Shown: positions 10,668 to 22,375 of the stretch, piece by piece | Position numbering within the stretch: position 1 is the stretch's first letter | How the letters are laid out: the number at the start of each line of letters is the position of its first letter | NCBI GenBank assembly: GCA_963575745.1 | Contig: CAUYUJ010004747.1 | Span: forward strand, 92,501-156,500 | From: Prorocentrum cordatum | Lineage: Eukaryota > Sar > Dinophyceae > Prorocentrales > Prorocentraceae | DNA length: 64,000 nucleotides | Direction: 5' to 3' | Made by a program: the position numbers and the translations under genes | The notes under the pieces: model-generated | What the model was told of the DNA's origin: nothing | Seen by the model: only the letters and a program-made list of their open reading frames with translations | The model's database searches: none

Positions 10668-11265
10668 TTCCATTTGCTCGAACTCCTTCTGAGCGACGGC
10701 AGAAATTGGGTTCGACTGCGCCGACATTCCCGCGTAAGCTGCCCGCGAATTTAGGACGGAGCGTCAGCGCCCTCGATCTCCACGCGGTGCGCCGCGCTGG
10801 CGGCCCGCGTAAGCCACGGCGCAGTGTCGCTATACTAAGGCCCGCTTCCTTGCGTCGCTCACCTGGCAGGCCTCCAATTCTCCCCGCCTCTTGCCTTCCG
10901 TCCGAGCATCGCCGAGGCGGCGCAGCCCTCCCACCACACCTGCTCGAACTCGGTCCCGGGATTCGTCTACAGCCTCCCCCGTGCCTCGTGCCTTCCGCCC
11001 CGGCCCCCCTCTGCTCTCCAGCCGCCTGCCGCGGATCCCGCGCCCAGTGTGCGAGCGCCCGGCCCGCGCGCGGGCGTTGGCGCGCCCCCGGGGGGGGGGC
11101 GGAGGCCTGATGAGCAAGCTGCCCTTCGCCGTCGACAAGGAAGCGGGGGGGGTCGGCAGGGGGGCGGCAGCGGCGGGGAGATGGCGAGGGCGAGGCGGGG
11201 GGGGGGCGGGGGAGGAGGGCGGGGCGGGGGAGGGTGTAGAGGGCGTGGACGACACGGAGGAGCCT

Positions 11266-11413
11266 GACAGCGATCATGATGGTAGTCGTGGCGATGGTGT
11301 GATGGTGGTGGTGGCGGAAATGATGATGAGGAGGATGGTGGTGGTGGTGATGATGATGATGATGATGATGAGGAGGATGGTGATGATGATGATGATGATG
11401 AGGAGGAGGATGG

Positions 11414-11478
<65 letters not shown>

Positions 11479-11640
11479 GTGATGGTGATGGTGATGGTAA
11501 TGGTGATGGTGATGGTGATGGTGATGGTGAGTGTGACGGTGACGGTGACGGTGACGGTGACGGTGATGGTGGTGATGATGGTGGTGGTGATGATGATGAT
11601 GGTGGTGATGATGATGATGATGATGATCATGATTATGGTG
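11266..11640 (+). repeat. (GAT/GGT)n tract
   Basis: GAT repeat with long GGT, GGTGAT and GGTGAC phases. It produces Met, His or Ile/Thr homopolymer frames only. The 349-codon minus frame crossing it, with more than 80 His, is not a credible gene. Confidence 0.95.
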
Positions 11641-11984
11641 GGGACGATCATCAGGCCTGATGTGATTCATGGCGCTTCGCGTTTACCGCCCTCCCATTAC
11701 AGTTCTCGCCGTTCTCGCCAGAATAATTCATTGTCGCCGAGATTGGGCGACAATATCCCGCAAATCATCTTACGTTTCCCCACATGTTTGTTAGGTATGT
11801 TTTCTTACGCTCGATTTATACTCTATCCCATCGCAGATTGTGCTCAGGTGTGCCGTGTGGCTGATCGATGTTGACTTCGTCGGTTAGTCGTCAGCCCGTG
11901 ATCATTACCAACGGATCAGTGGCATGGACGCTGGCGCTCTGGAACCCGTATTCCTTATCCACTGCAGGAGGCTAGAGATAGCCA

Positions 11985-12260
11985 GAACACTGTCCGAGAC
12001 CAGCCAAAGACGGCCCGAAAACGTCCCCAAATGCGCCCACGAGGGCCGAAGAGGGCCCCGAAAAGGGCCCCAAAGGGGGGCAATGAGGGCACGAGGCGGT
12101 CCAGGGAAGCCTCTGGACGGCCCGCGTTGGGCCGCAGCCCCGTATGGATGCCATCGGAGACTGGGCCAGTTCGAGGTTTCCTTTGGCTTCGCTTGGGGGT
12201 CCAAGTTGGGCCCAACATCATCCGAAATTGACCCCAGAGCAATTCGCATTGTGAAACATA
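11985..12260 (+). repeat. Weak CCAAGAGG-family relative
   Basis: Words such as AAAGACGGCCCGAAAACG, GAAGAGGGCCCCGAAAAGG and GGCCCCAAAGG resemble the satellite of 58-63 kb, but the AAATCGTTGATT core is absent. Homology is likely but not certain. Confidence 0.35.
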
Positions 12261-14035
12261 CCCCAGACGAGCTCGAGAGTTAGCTGTCAGAGGCTTCCGG
12301 GCTGTTGCGAAGGGCCAGAAGAGACGCCGCGGGCGTGCGGCAGCGTCAGAAAGGCAGACGAAACCACTTTGCTTTCGACTTCCCGGCTTCCAAACGGGAG
12401 CCAACCAATTTCCAAACTATCAGCGTGGTGGCCCGCAATCGTCGCAAAGAGCCGTGCGTGATCATCCCACTCGAACAAGCCGTCCACGGACGAGCGTAGC
12501 CTGCCGACGGGTGCACCTCACATTCCGTCCGTACCACTGCCTTCCGCCAGCGCGTGGGCCTCCTTCCCCAAATGGGCTTCCATCGCGCGCGTCACCGGCC
12601 TCTCGGAGCTCACGCGAGTTGCCGCCAATACATTATTTTTTGCACCGGTGGCCGCCGAAGTAAGAACAGCCAGCTGTCGGTCGCGACCAGTCGGCGAGTC
12701 ACTCCGTCAATACATCAGCCAGCCAGCCAGCCGATCATTCAGTCAGTCAGTCAGCCTGTCGCCCAGCCAGTCAACCAGACGTTCAAGCAGCCGCCCCCGT
12801 ACGCGAACAACAATATCGGGTTCCGCCAGAGAGACAACGCGGGAAACGTATCAAGTTCCGCCCGCGTTTCAACATCGCACGCCACGCTTGGTGGATACAC
12901 CGACGCTTACATGCGCAATGCGTGTGTTAGCCCGCCAGATGCGACGGCGTGTCGGGTGTCAAGCATCCAAGATAATGGGCTTTGATGTTTCCCTCGGGAA
13001 CTTTGACACCAGGCAAGAGAGAGAGAGAGAGAGTGGAACGAGGACACGACCTAACAGAACTGTTATGGTTCGCAGGTTGCTTGACCAGGAGGGGCGTGGC
13101 ATGATTGGGCTTTGCCTGGATGCCATGGGTTTGCTTGCGCCTCTCAACGTCTAGCTGCCCAGGGAATCGCCGTTGACCCCGAGAGCGGGGTGCGGCACGC
13201 GCCAGAGGCGGCAGAAGCGTACCGCAGCGGATTTTGGGCAAAGGATGCGGCAGTCGATGACCTGGGTTTTCTGCGAAGCCGCCAGCGCTGCCGAGGCGCG
13301 TTGCGAACCGTGTTTTCCGGCACCTCGAGGCGTTAGCAGCGACCCGCGTTTGGCGCAGTGTGGGGGCCGAGCGGCGCGAGGGCATGCTGTCGCTTGGGAC
13401 GGCTCGGGTTGGGGCGTTTTGGCTGCAAATGCCCGCTGGGCCTGCCGGGTTCTTCCCCGTCTTTCCAGTTCCGGGCGGCGTCCCTTCGCAGGTTCGGTGC
13501 GACGGTCGCCCCCAGAGGAGCGACATGTTGCATCCTGCGCTGGGATTGAGATGGCGCGGAGCTGTGCGGGCAGCTGCTGGGCCGCACGTTTCGGCATCCA
13601 AAGTCCCGAAGCTCTGCAAGCGTCGGGAGCGGCCAAGAGGGGGTTGAGGACTAGGGGTGTGTGCATATCATGATTCAGTTCATGATGAATCTTGGAACTA
13701 AACAACCAGCGCGTTTGTTTGCAGCCGCTGTGTAAGATCATTGTGCCCGCGCAGTCGGCAGGCACATTTCACCAGTGGCACAATGCGAACTTACCGCGTT
13801 GTAAATGTTCGTTGTTCTTGCGTTCCGTTGCACCGTGGCTCCGAGTGCCCCGTGGTTCGTGGCTCCATGGTCCCTTGGCGGCCCGTGGTTTCTCGGCATT
13901 CTGGCACGTGACCTTGATGGCCGCGTGTCCCCGCGATGCCGCGGCTCTCGGCGCCGCGGCACATTTGCGACGGGGCCGATCGCGAAAACTTTGCGGTGCC
14001 AAATAGTGGTGCTCAATGCGCTCGTTGGCCTCGAG
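12261..14035. other. No recognisable gene; short CAGC/CAGT repeat
   Basis: At 12715-12790 tetranucleotides CAGC then CAGT repeat imperfectly (Gln/Ser/Pro frames). A short GA run lies at 13017-13033. The rest is mixed GC-rich DNA with open frames up to 230 codons on either strand, none recognised. Confidence 0.45.
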
Positions 14036-14440
14036 TTCCAAGAAAACACGCGACGCTGGCCATGCCATTCCCGTAGAGACCATGGCACGGACACGAGTTT
14101 GCCGGGAACACATGGCAACGGCCATGAGTTCCGAGAGAACGCATGGCACTGGCCATGGAACCCCAGAAACCAAATGGCACGGACACGAGTTTGCCGGGAA
14201 CACATGGCAACGACCATGGGTTCCGAGAGAACACATGACACTGGCCATGACATTCCCAGAAACCACACGGGGCACGGACACGAGTTTGCCGGGAACACTT
14301 GGCACTGGCCAGAAGTTCTGCGAGAACACATGCCAAGGGTCGAGAAATCCTTGTTGCACCCCAGAGTCACAATCAAAATCAATATCAAAATCCCCATGGA
14401 ATTCGCGTGGGCATGAGTTCTGCGAGAACGCATGGCCAGG
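14036..14440 (+). repeat. ~92-95-bp tandem repeat, about 3.5 to 4 units
   Basis: The landmark GGCACGGACACGAGTTTGCC ends near 14105, 14197 and 14292, giving spacings of 92 and 95 bp. Each unit also holds GGGAACACATGGCA, TTCCGAGAGAAC and CTGGCCATG. A last degenerate unit may be near 14400-14440. Frames across it (Trp-Pro-Arg-Glu-His type) are repeat translations. Confidence 0.8.
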
Positions 14441-16961
14441 TCACGCGGTTCACCGACGCACATGCGCACTTTTCAGATTCACCCCCCTTCCCCGCATCCA
14501 TCCCGCCTTCCCCTCCTGCCTCCCGTTCCCTCCTGTCGCTCCCCCCCCTCCCGGGCTGCCTCCTCGTTCCCGTGGCCCCTGGGGCGCTTCGTGGCCCGTG
14601 CCCCGTGCCCCGTTGCCCAGTGGCCGCGGCCCCTGGCCCGTGCCCTGTCGCCAGTGCCTGGGCCGTTGAGTCCATTTGGTGCCTGGCGGCAGGTATTTGG
14701 TAACGCGCGTCGTCATGGCTGCGAAATGCTTGGAATCTGAGGGCCCCAGGGGTTGCGAAGACACGATTCGGTCGGCTGGATGGCACGTCCAATAACGCCT
14801 CTTTGATCGACCTATGCGCGCGTTTTGAAGTTAGCTCGTAGCGACTGGCCTCTGGCTGCGTTGGGATTGGCGTGCGTTCGCGTTGCTTGCGAATGGGCCG
14901 CAATCTGGCTGGCTGGTTTTGGTTCTGAATTTATGATTCTGGCGGTCAGCGGGCTTCTATGATATCCTATTGCGTTCGCGCGTGCGTAGCCCTGCGAGCT
15001 ATGCGCAGCACTTGCCTCGAGCCACCCCCCCCCTCTTCGTCACTCCCCTCTTTGCCGCCCCCGAAAGCGCGGGCCTGCGCTCATGCGCCCCCATCGGGCC
15101 CTCGCGACAACATGGGCCAGGCTGCTGCGCGCGCGCCGAGCGGAGGTGGGTATGAACCGCACGGTCCTTTGGCTGAGCCAGAGGAGGCGCAACCAGTCCA
15201 ATGAGGAGGCGACCGTGGACAGATTCGTCACATTTTCAGGTTGCGAGCGGCCGTTTGATTCAGATGTGTCGATCCGCTGCCCACGCGCGCAGTGCAAGTC
15301 GCAGGCGGCCCTGGCGCGGCGGCCTCAGCGGCGGCGCCTGGCAAACGGGCGCGTCACGGCAAAGCTGTGCTCCGCCAGTTGCAGCCTCCGGGGCGCATGA
15401 GCAACGCCCCGGCTCTTGCCGCGGTGGCGCGCTTGGCGCGGCGCACTCGTGCATTGTGCGGCCGCCGGCATCGACCTCCTCTCTCTCTCTCTCTTGTTTG
15501 TTTTTCCTCTCTCTCCCTCTCTCCCTCTCTCTTGGCTGCTCGCCCCCCGTGGCCAAGACGAGGGTGATGTACGGCAGGGTGACCAGCGCCAACGAGTTCG
15601 CTCCTGTTGTATCACGGAGTGCGCATGTGCGCTTGCAGTGTCTTAGCAGGAAGAGGAAAAGGATGAGCAATTGTTTTCGGAGGGGGCGGAGGAGGAGGGG
15701 GAGGAGGTGGAGGTGGTGGTGGTGGTGGCGGTGCAGGAGGAGAAGCCCATCTCGACCGTGACCTTGGTTTCGACCAGGCCTTCCCCCCTCGACGTGAATG
15801 GTTGCAGTCCCTCTCGGCCCTTTTGCCCCCCCCGATCCGCGACCTCGAGAACCCGACAACTCCCCGACACCTCGACATCGACGCGCCTCGGCGGCGGCGC
15901 GCAGCTGCAACCGATCGGCGAGCGGGCTGCGGGCCAGCGGGTTGCCAGCGGCGAGCGGCGAGGCGGCGAGCGGGCGAGCCGCGTGGCGGGCAGGACGACC
16001 TCGACCTCCAGAAGGGCTTCGACCACGCATTCTGGACGGGGTTGTCACCGCAGGGGCCGCGCCGCCCGCCGCGCCGCGCCCCGCCGCGCCGCCCTCCTCC
16101 TGTTCGTGCGTCGTGCTCCTCCTCCTCGGGCTCTTCCTCGGCCTCCTCATCTACCTTTTCCCCTCGTAGACTGCGTCGGCCTCCTCGTCCTCCTCGGCCT
16201 CCTCCTGATCGTCGTCCTCCTCCCGTTCCCTTTCTGCGTCATACCGCCCCCGCCGCCACGACTCTTTCTCCTCCAGCAGGTCGCCCTTTTCCACCACCAC
16301 CACCACCACCACCACCACCACCACCACCACCACCACCACCACCACCACCACCACCACCACCACCACCACCACCACCACCACCTCCTCCACTCATTTTCAC
16401 TCCCTCCCGTCCCCACTCCTTCATCCCTCATCACCCCGCGCAGTCTCCTCCGTTTCGTTTTGTTGTCATATTTTTTCCTGTTCTTCTTCTCCTCCGCCTG
16501 GTCACATTTTCGCCGTATGCCTTCTCCACCACATCCGTCGCCTTCTTCTCGTTTTTTTGTTCTCGGCCTCCTCCTCTTCTTGTTCCTCGGTGTTCCTTCC
16601 TTCTCCTCCTTTTCGCCCTCCGCCGCCTCGCCCTCCTCTATTTGGCTTTACTTCAACCATCTCGCCCTCTTCCTCCCCATGCGTTCTCATTTTTCATTCT
16701 CCCCCCTTCACCTCCCCTGCTCGTCGTCGTCGTCGTTGTCATGGTTTTCCTCCCCGTCCATATCTTTTTCCTACTCCTCCCCCTCCGCAGCCACTTTGGC
16801 TCACGTTCGAAACGTGTGTCCCTGGCGCTTCGAACTTGGACGCGGCCGAGTGGTGGCCCAAGCGTCCCATTCGAGGTTCGACCTCGCTTTCTCCTGCCAT
16901 GCGCAAAAGCACGCTTCGTTAGGGCATTTTGCCCCGCTTCCACAGAGCCATTCCGCGCGAG
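14441..16961. repeat. Low-complexity interval with (CCA)n tract, no gene
   Basis: CT-rich DNA at 15480-15540 and 16390-16800, GGA/GGT-rich at 15675-15740, and a nearly pure CCA tract at about 16290-16385. Long frames here (up to 448 codons) are His, Pro or Trp runs joined to compositionally biased sequence, so I do not call genes. Confidence 0.6.
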
Positions 16962-17408
16962 ATGGCCAATCAGGCGATGATGGTGCAGCTCCAGCAACTG
17001 CTCGCCGCGCAGAGTGAGGACCGGAAATCCACCATGAAGAAGACCATCACCGACGAAGTTCATATGTCAGTTTCAGGCCTGCAGGGCCAGCTCACCGCCC
17101 AAGGTGCTGAGATGCAGGGGGTGAAGGAAATGCTCACCAAGCAGGGCGAGCGCATCAAGGTCCTCGAGAACTCCAGCCTCAGCAGCCTCGGAGGCAGATC
17201 GTACCAACACGTGTCCTTGACGGCAAAGCTTGGCGGGTGGTCGGGCTTGATGCCGAGCAAGACATGGGGGACCCAAACATCAAATTCGTGGGCACCTTTT
17301 CCACGGCCGCTCTTGGAAAATATCAGGAGAGTTCACTTTGACCAGACGAGACCGTCATCCCGAGCGAACACGACGAGAGCAAGGCCATTTCTGAGTTCCA
17401 CGGCGTGA
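16962..17408 (+). pseudogene. LINE A ORF1-like coiled-coil segment
   Basis: Opens at ATG 16962 (MANQAMMVQLQQLLAAQ). About the first 75 residues are rich in Gln, Glu, Lys and Met with heptad-like spacing, as in a short coiled coil (for example GLQGQLTAQGAEMQGVKEML). After about 17220 the plausible coding frame shifts: FVGTFSTAALGKYQ is in another frame. Many LINEs encode a coiled-coil nucleic-acid chaperone first, so this position fits, but no RNA-binding domain is identified. The true start is uncertain because upstream DNA is simple sequence. Confidence 0.45.
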
Positions 17409-17412
17409 GTCA

Positions 17413-17870
17413 GACTTACAAGCTAGTCTTCAAGTTCAAGGTGAAGGCCCTTGACTTCCAGCAAACGTGCAGTGGCAACAGTATGCTGTGGATTGATTTT
17501 CGCGAGCAGTCGCAGCGCGACGTGCGTATCCGAGGAGACGTTCTTCTGCGTGCTCGATAAAAAAAATGTGCCCTGTCTGCGGTGTACCAGGCCGTCTTAG
17601 AGGAGGTGACCAAGTCACCGAAACGGCAATCATCCTTCAAGCTGGGGGTGAACGGTCACAAGGGGGCGCTGCAAATGGTCACCGACATTGACGTTTTTGA
17701 GCTCCTCCGCGCAATCCCAGCAGGGACAGACAAGTTCAACTTCGAACCGTTGCGCTCGTCGCTCGACTACTGGGGGGTCGCGAAAAAGCGCGCGGACAGC
17801 ATCGTGAACCTCCCTAGCTTGCGACAGGCTCCTCCAGGGCGCGATAGTACAGATGTGACGCTCATTGTCT
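17413..17870 (+). pseudogene. LINE A middle segment, unidentified
   Basis: Two coding-like stretches: one around 17413-17560 (TYKLVFKFKVKALDFQQT) and one at 17582-17840 containing KLGVNGHKGALQMVTDIDVF and FELLRAIPAGTDKFNF. A stop (TAA) and an A7 run near 17559-17570 separate them. Amino-acid composition is that of an ordinary soluble protein, unlike the flanks. The position between the coiled coil and the endonuclease suggests the rest of the LINE N-terminal protein. No domain is recognised. Confidence 0.4.
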
Positions 17871-18129
17871 TTTCTCTTCCCTCGCCCGCTGCTGGCCGCG
17901 CATGCCTTTTGCGCGCCGGCGTGAATCATGGCGGCGGGGGCTGTCCTGGCTCCGCGGGTGTTGTCTCCTCCTTTCCCTCCGCTGCGTCCCAGATAAATGT
18001 CCAACAGCGCCACCCTTTTTTTCCCAGTTGTTTGCCGCCTTCGTCTCGGGCCCATCAAAGTGGCAGATTCATCGGATTTTCCATTTCCCCCCCCCCCCCC
18101 CCCTCAATAGTCTCAGTGCCTCCCCGAGC

Positions 18130-18922
18130 GAGCGCTCAAGATTGCGACCTGGAACTCGCCGGCCTTGGCGGGATCTCCGCGCGCAGACCAAGTTCGCGTG
18201 AAACGCAACTTTAGTAAGATACGCAGTCTTCTACAACGACACGATATTGCATGCCCCCCGGAAACTCATGGGGTTCCTGGGGACCTGGTCAATCGACAAC
18301 GTGGGTTTAAGCATCATTTGCTTCGTGGTTCCCTCTGCCAGGAGGCTATTGCTGGCGGGCTCATCTTTTCCATCGGGATCTCCTCCCGGAGCGAGTGCGA
18401 CTCGCGCGAGGCGGGGCCCGCGGCCGCAAGACGGGCGGTCATGGTTACTCCGATGGGGGCCCAAACGCGCGGTTCAAATCGCTAACGTCCACATCGACCC
18501 TGAGCTCCCCGAGCCCCAGGTCCGCGCCCTGTTTCTCCACCTCCGTCGCCTGGCCCTGGCCCCCGCTCTTACTCTGCGTTCCTTCCCGGGGGCTTCAACT
18601 GCCATGGAGAGGAGGGGGGGGGGGGATTGCGCGCCACCGCGGGGGCAGAGACGTTCCAACCTGCCAGGCCAGCGATTGCATTCCGCCAGGTTTTTGCGCG
18701 CGCGGGCGGGTCGCCCGCCAGCCTCTGTCTGTCTCGTGCGCGCGGTTGGATCGCATCTGCGCCGACATTCCCCCTGCCGGCACCCTCGACCTCTGCGCTC
18801 AATCCTCCGCTGTGCGGGGGAAATGTGACGCGCCATTTCCCTCTGGCCACGTGCTGCTCGGCGAGGCCGTGGAGGCCAGATGGCGGCGTCTCTTTACTTG
18901 TCTGGATTTTCAGGCGCGCTGA
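18130..18922 (+). pseudogene. LINE A APE-type endonuclease
   Basis: Exonuclease-endonuclease-phosphatase fold that nicks target DNA in LINE retrotransposition. Visible motifs in order: ALKIATWNS (catalytic Asn motif, about 18132), PETHG (metal-binding Glu, about 18258, normally QETH), NVHIDPE (about 18483), RLDRICADIP (about 18746) and PSGHVLLG (about 18840, normally SDH). The expected GDFN motif is degraded to GAST near 18590. The first half is open from 18132 to 18485; later motifs need frame changes. Together these motifs make the assignment fairly sure, and the missing GDFN and mutated SDH show it is inactive. Confidence 0.65.
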
Positions 18923-19795
18923 GTTTGCCGAGAATTTCGAGCGCCTCCTGCGGGGGCAGGGCCTGGGTGACGACCCGCCCACCAGGCCTGAGGAGGTGAC
19001 GCGTATAATTTTCACGGCTGCCCAGAGAACGAAGTCCGAGATGTTTCCATCCAAAGTTGTTTCGGGCTTGAAACAGATCTCGTGCTGTTTACGGCTTGTT
19101 AGAGATCACCAGTCGCCGCGCAGGCGTCTGGTGGCTTCTGCTGTGCGCGCGTATCCTGTGCGTGCCGCCTTCTACTGCGCCGAGCGGATGAGTTGGTCTG
19201 GCTGGAGGCAGTGCCGCGCTCGCCTGTGCCAGCTGATGACCGAGGAGTTGAATGAGCAGGAGATGGCGTGGTGGGGGGAGGTCGTCACGGGGAATGCCCA
19301 TTCCAAGTCCAACCTTGATGTTCACAGCATGCGCGCCAGGCGTCTCGCGCGAGCGCGGAAGCGAGCGCGGCGCGCAATCGGTCTCTCAGGAACCATCTAC
19401 CAGAATGGACAATCGCATCACAGCCCAGATGCCTGCGCTCGTGCGTGGGTTGATCATCGGGGAGAAGTTTTGCCGATGCCCGCGTGGACTCTGGCCCTGG
19501 CGAAGCATTGTAACGCAATGTGGCGCCGCTGGCCGAGGATGATTCTCGATTTGCCAATTCTACTCATCAGTGTTTTCCCTCGGCCCAGGCATTCGATCTG
19601 TCAGCTGCGAGACTTGCAGGCTCGGGAGGAGGGCCCCGCTCCTGGTCCAGGCGGGCTGAGCTGCAGTGCGTGGCGAGCTGCGGGGCCTGATGTACAGGGA
19701 GCTTTTTGCGCTGTGTGCGAGCACGTGCTCGCTGGCAACCCCGTCGGCACCGACTTTGACGGCGCCCCGCTCGCCCCCCCCCCCCCCCCCCCGAG
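18923..19795 (+). pseudogene. LINE A linker between endonuclease and reverse transcriptase
   Basis: One frame stays open from 18627 to 19880 and continues the endonuclease reading: FAENFERLL, RPEEVTRIIFTAAQRT, then a long basic helical region rich in Arg and Ala (MRARRLARARKRARRA). It ends in a run of C at about 19777-19792. In this LINE type a several-hundred-residue helical linker normally separates endonuclease and reverse transcriptase, which agrees. No catalytic motif is expected or seen. Confidence 0.5.
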
Positions 19796-20039
19796 GGCGA
19801 CGCCCCGCGCGCGGGGAATTCGTCTAAGGGGCCCGAGGACACCAGAGCCATCGCTCGCTCCAACACTGATAACAAGCTGATCAGTGCGACGATAGCTACG
19901 CCCATTGCTCAGGTCGCGGCTGGTCGCGGCCACAGCTCGCAAGGGGGATTCGTAAACATGCGCGTCAGATTATGGGTGGCGTGATAGAAACTGAATTTAA
20001 CATGTTCAAGTAGGGCCCGGTGCATGGCCGCGCTCGGAC

Positions 20040-20480
20040 AGGCGCGCGCCTGTTCGACTTCCGCGCCGCCTTTCCCTCGGCCCACCACTGCTGGGCCTCG
20101 AGGGTGCTAAAGGCTTTCCTGTTCCCCGAGTTCCCTGCTGTTGCTATCTCTTATTCTGCGCCGGAATAATGTTTGCTCGCTTCGTTTTCGCGCCCCAGAA
20201 ATGTGGCTTCATCTCGGAGAGAGGAGTGCTACGCGGCTGCCCGTGATCCGGAGTATTTGTTTGCTTGGCCCTGGGCCCGCCGCCTCGACGTCTTGCTGGC
20301 AGAAGTACGGCGTTGCCCAAACAGACTTGCGCTCAACTGCGGTTGACATGTTTAGTGGTCTTACACCAGTGGCGCGTGCTATGTGCACCTACTGTATCTC
20401 GGCTGGCCTCGTCCTCAACGTTACCAAATGCGTCGTCATGTTGCATGGCCCCTCCCTCCTGAATAACGCCGTGCAGCTCG
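20040..20480 (+). pseudogene. LINE A reverse transcriptase remnant
   Basis: Motif A is clear as LFDFRAAFPSAHH (about 20049-20087), holding the first catalytic Asp. The next block, near 20222-20290, reads RGVLRGCP, a TGA stop, then SGVFVCLALGP, matching the 'G-x-x-QGCPLS' block of LINE polymerases. A thumb-side block AGLVLNVTKCV follows (about 20404). The catalytic ADD/VDD box between them is degraded (AVDM near 20341). The order and spacing of three blocks support the call despite the breaks. Confidence 0.6.
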
Positions 20481-20589
20481 TCAAGGCTGGGGGCATCAAT
20501 ACTAGGGCGTGTGCGTGTGTGTGTGCGTGGTGGTGGCGGGGGGCTCATCAGCCGTGCGCGCGCGCCCCGCGGAATGCCACCCCGCCTGC

Positions 20590-21545
20590 GTGATTCTTCA
20601 GGTTGCGGGAGGTTGGCCTGGATGTCCAGGAAAACTCGTTGCGTGTCCAATCTCTGGCAGTCAGAGTGAGAGTTGCCCACAAGTCAGATGTCGCGAGAGT
20701 GCTCGCAAGTTTCAAGTCGACGGAGCCTCGGACGAAACCGTGTTTTGATGCAAAACCAGTTCGTTTTACCCCCATTCCCTACTTGCCCAACTCATGGGAT
20801 ATGATCGATCCTCGACTTTCATCCCACGGCTTCCGCCCGAGTGCCCCGACTGACACGTGCAGAGGAGGCTAGCTGGCATCATCAGTCATGCCGCGAACGC
20901 GCATGCGTTTGCGAGTGTCCTGAGGCCACGCCTTCGGACATGGCAACCGTGTATCTCCGAAGCCGAGGTCGAGAGTGTCTGCAGGGTGATGGGCCATGCC
21001 TTCCAGCGCGTACCCACTTTTATGTGCGTGAGTTTCCTGAAATCCATGTGTAACGGTTGGAATATTACCGGCAAGGTCCTGGAAGTTGTGTCATTGGTTG
21101 TCAGAATGTTGGCGGAGACGATTTTTTACTCTCTGTGTCATGCCGTGTATCTCGTCCCCATCAGTGTCGGTTTCTTCCCGCTCTTCCTCATGAGTAAGCG
21201 ATTGATCCTCTCAGTGCCTTCCTCCCCCATGTTGTTCCTTTTGTTTCTGCCGATTGCCTGCCTTCGTACTTGCTCGCGCTCCGAGCTGTCCACTCTGCGT
21301 TTCAGGTCTTTCGCACCCCCGCTGCCCACTCCACTGCGTTTGCCAGGGATGTGATCGTTGGGAGAGTGCGCGTTTCCTTTAGGCGCTCCCAAGCCTTCGT
21401 TATCCTTCGCGCATCCCTCGTTCTGTCGATGCGGCCCAAGGTTGCTCCAAGGCGGCTCAGGAGGCCCCCGTAGCGGCCCAGTTGGCAGCTAGGGGGCTGG
21501 CCAGCCTCCTGCGCTGCCCCGCGCTTTCACAAAAAAATAAAATGC
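20590..21545 (+). pseudogene. LINE A 3' segment
   Basis: Coding-like pieces after the polymerase: RVRVAHKSDVARVLASFKS (about 20662), PYLPNSWDMIDPRLSSHGFR (about 20780) and QRRLAGIISHAANAHAFASV (about 20857). They are in different frames. An A-rich 3' stretch at 21531-21542 could be the element's tail. No RNase H motif is seen here, unlike LINE B. Confidence 0.4.
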
Positions 21546-21659
21546 CGCGCCACCGGCGGCCGTCTGGGCGCGAGATCTGCAGCGCGAGGCGCGGCCAACG
21601 CTCTGTGAGCACGATGGGGATTTATCAATGGGTTCCAGACCTACGTAATTCCGTCCAGG

Positions 21660-22375
21660 GGTCTACGCGGGAGGTGGCGGCGAAGGAGGAGGCGGAGGAG
21701 GCGGAGGAGGAGGAGGAGGAGGAGGAGGTGGAGGTGGAGGAGGAGGCGGCAGGGGAGGAAATACCAAGAAAAGATGGAGGAAACGTTAATGGAGGAGGGG
21801 AAAGGGGATCAAGTGTGCGAGGCGGGTGGGAGGGTGGGGGGGGCAGAGGCGTTGGAGGAGGAAGAGGGACGGACAGGGGAAAAGGAGGCCGATGACAAAG
21901 AGGGGTTGGGGCGCAGAGGAAGAGTAGGAGGTTTTGTTTCATTCGAAGGGGGGGAAGTGCTAGCCTCAGCGGCTCGAAGGGCCTTGGGTCAGGATACAAG
22001 CGTGAGGCCGAGTGGCAAACTGCCGCTCGTATCAGTGCGGGTCGCCTTCGCTCGCCGGTCCAGGAGCCTCCGCCCCCTCCTCCTCCTCCCTCGTTTCCCC
22101 TCCCCCTCCTCCGCCTCCTCCTCCGTCCTTCCTCCCTTCCTCCTCCTCCTCCGTCCTCCTCCTCCTCCCTCCTCCTCCTCCTCCTCCTCCTCCTCCTCCT
22201 CCTCCTCTCCTCCCTCCTCCTCCTCCTCCTCCTCCTCCTCCTCCTCCTCCTTCTCCTCCTCCTCCCCCTCCCCCTCCTCCTCCCCCTGTCTTCCTCCTCG
22301 TCCTCCTCCTCTCCCTCCTCCGCCACCTCCTCCTCCTCCTCCTCCTCTCCCGCCTTCTCCCCTGACGGCCACCGT
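21660..22375. repeat. GGA and TCC tracts
   Basis: A GGA-rich block at 21670-21755 and a TCC-rich block at 22070-22355, in opposite polarity about 320 bp apart, so the two could base-pair as a large imperfect fold-back. Frames through them are Glu, Arg, Pro or Ser runs. Confidence 0.9.

Larger units (their letters stand above)
16962..21545 (+). mobile_element. LINE A: decayed non-LTR retrotransposon (endonuclease + reverse transcriptase)
   Basis: Pieces in the order expected of an APE-type LINE lie on one strand: a coiled-coil protein start (16962), an APE endonuclease (18130-18922), a linker, and reverse transcriptase (20040-20480). A 3' segment follows, ending near an A-rich stretch (AAAAAAATAAAA, 21531-21542). 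Frames change several times and stops interrupt the motifs, so the copy is dead. Ends and target-site duplications were not found. Such elements are the usual source of the target-primed reverse transcription that makes processed retrogenes. Confidence 0.7.

Noticed and set aside
10621-11670. 349-codon minus frame with a long His run
   Set aside because: Produced by the GAT/GGT tract joined to GC-rich DNA; no conserved domain.
15671-17017. 448-codon plus frame with poly-His
   Set aside because: Crosses the CCA tract and CT-rich DNA; its only natural part is the start of LINE A in a different frame.
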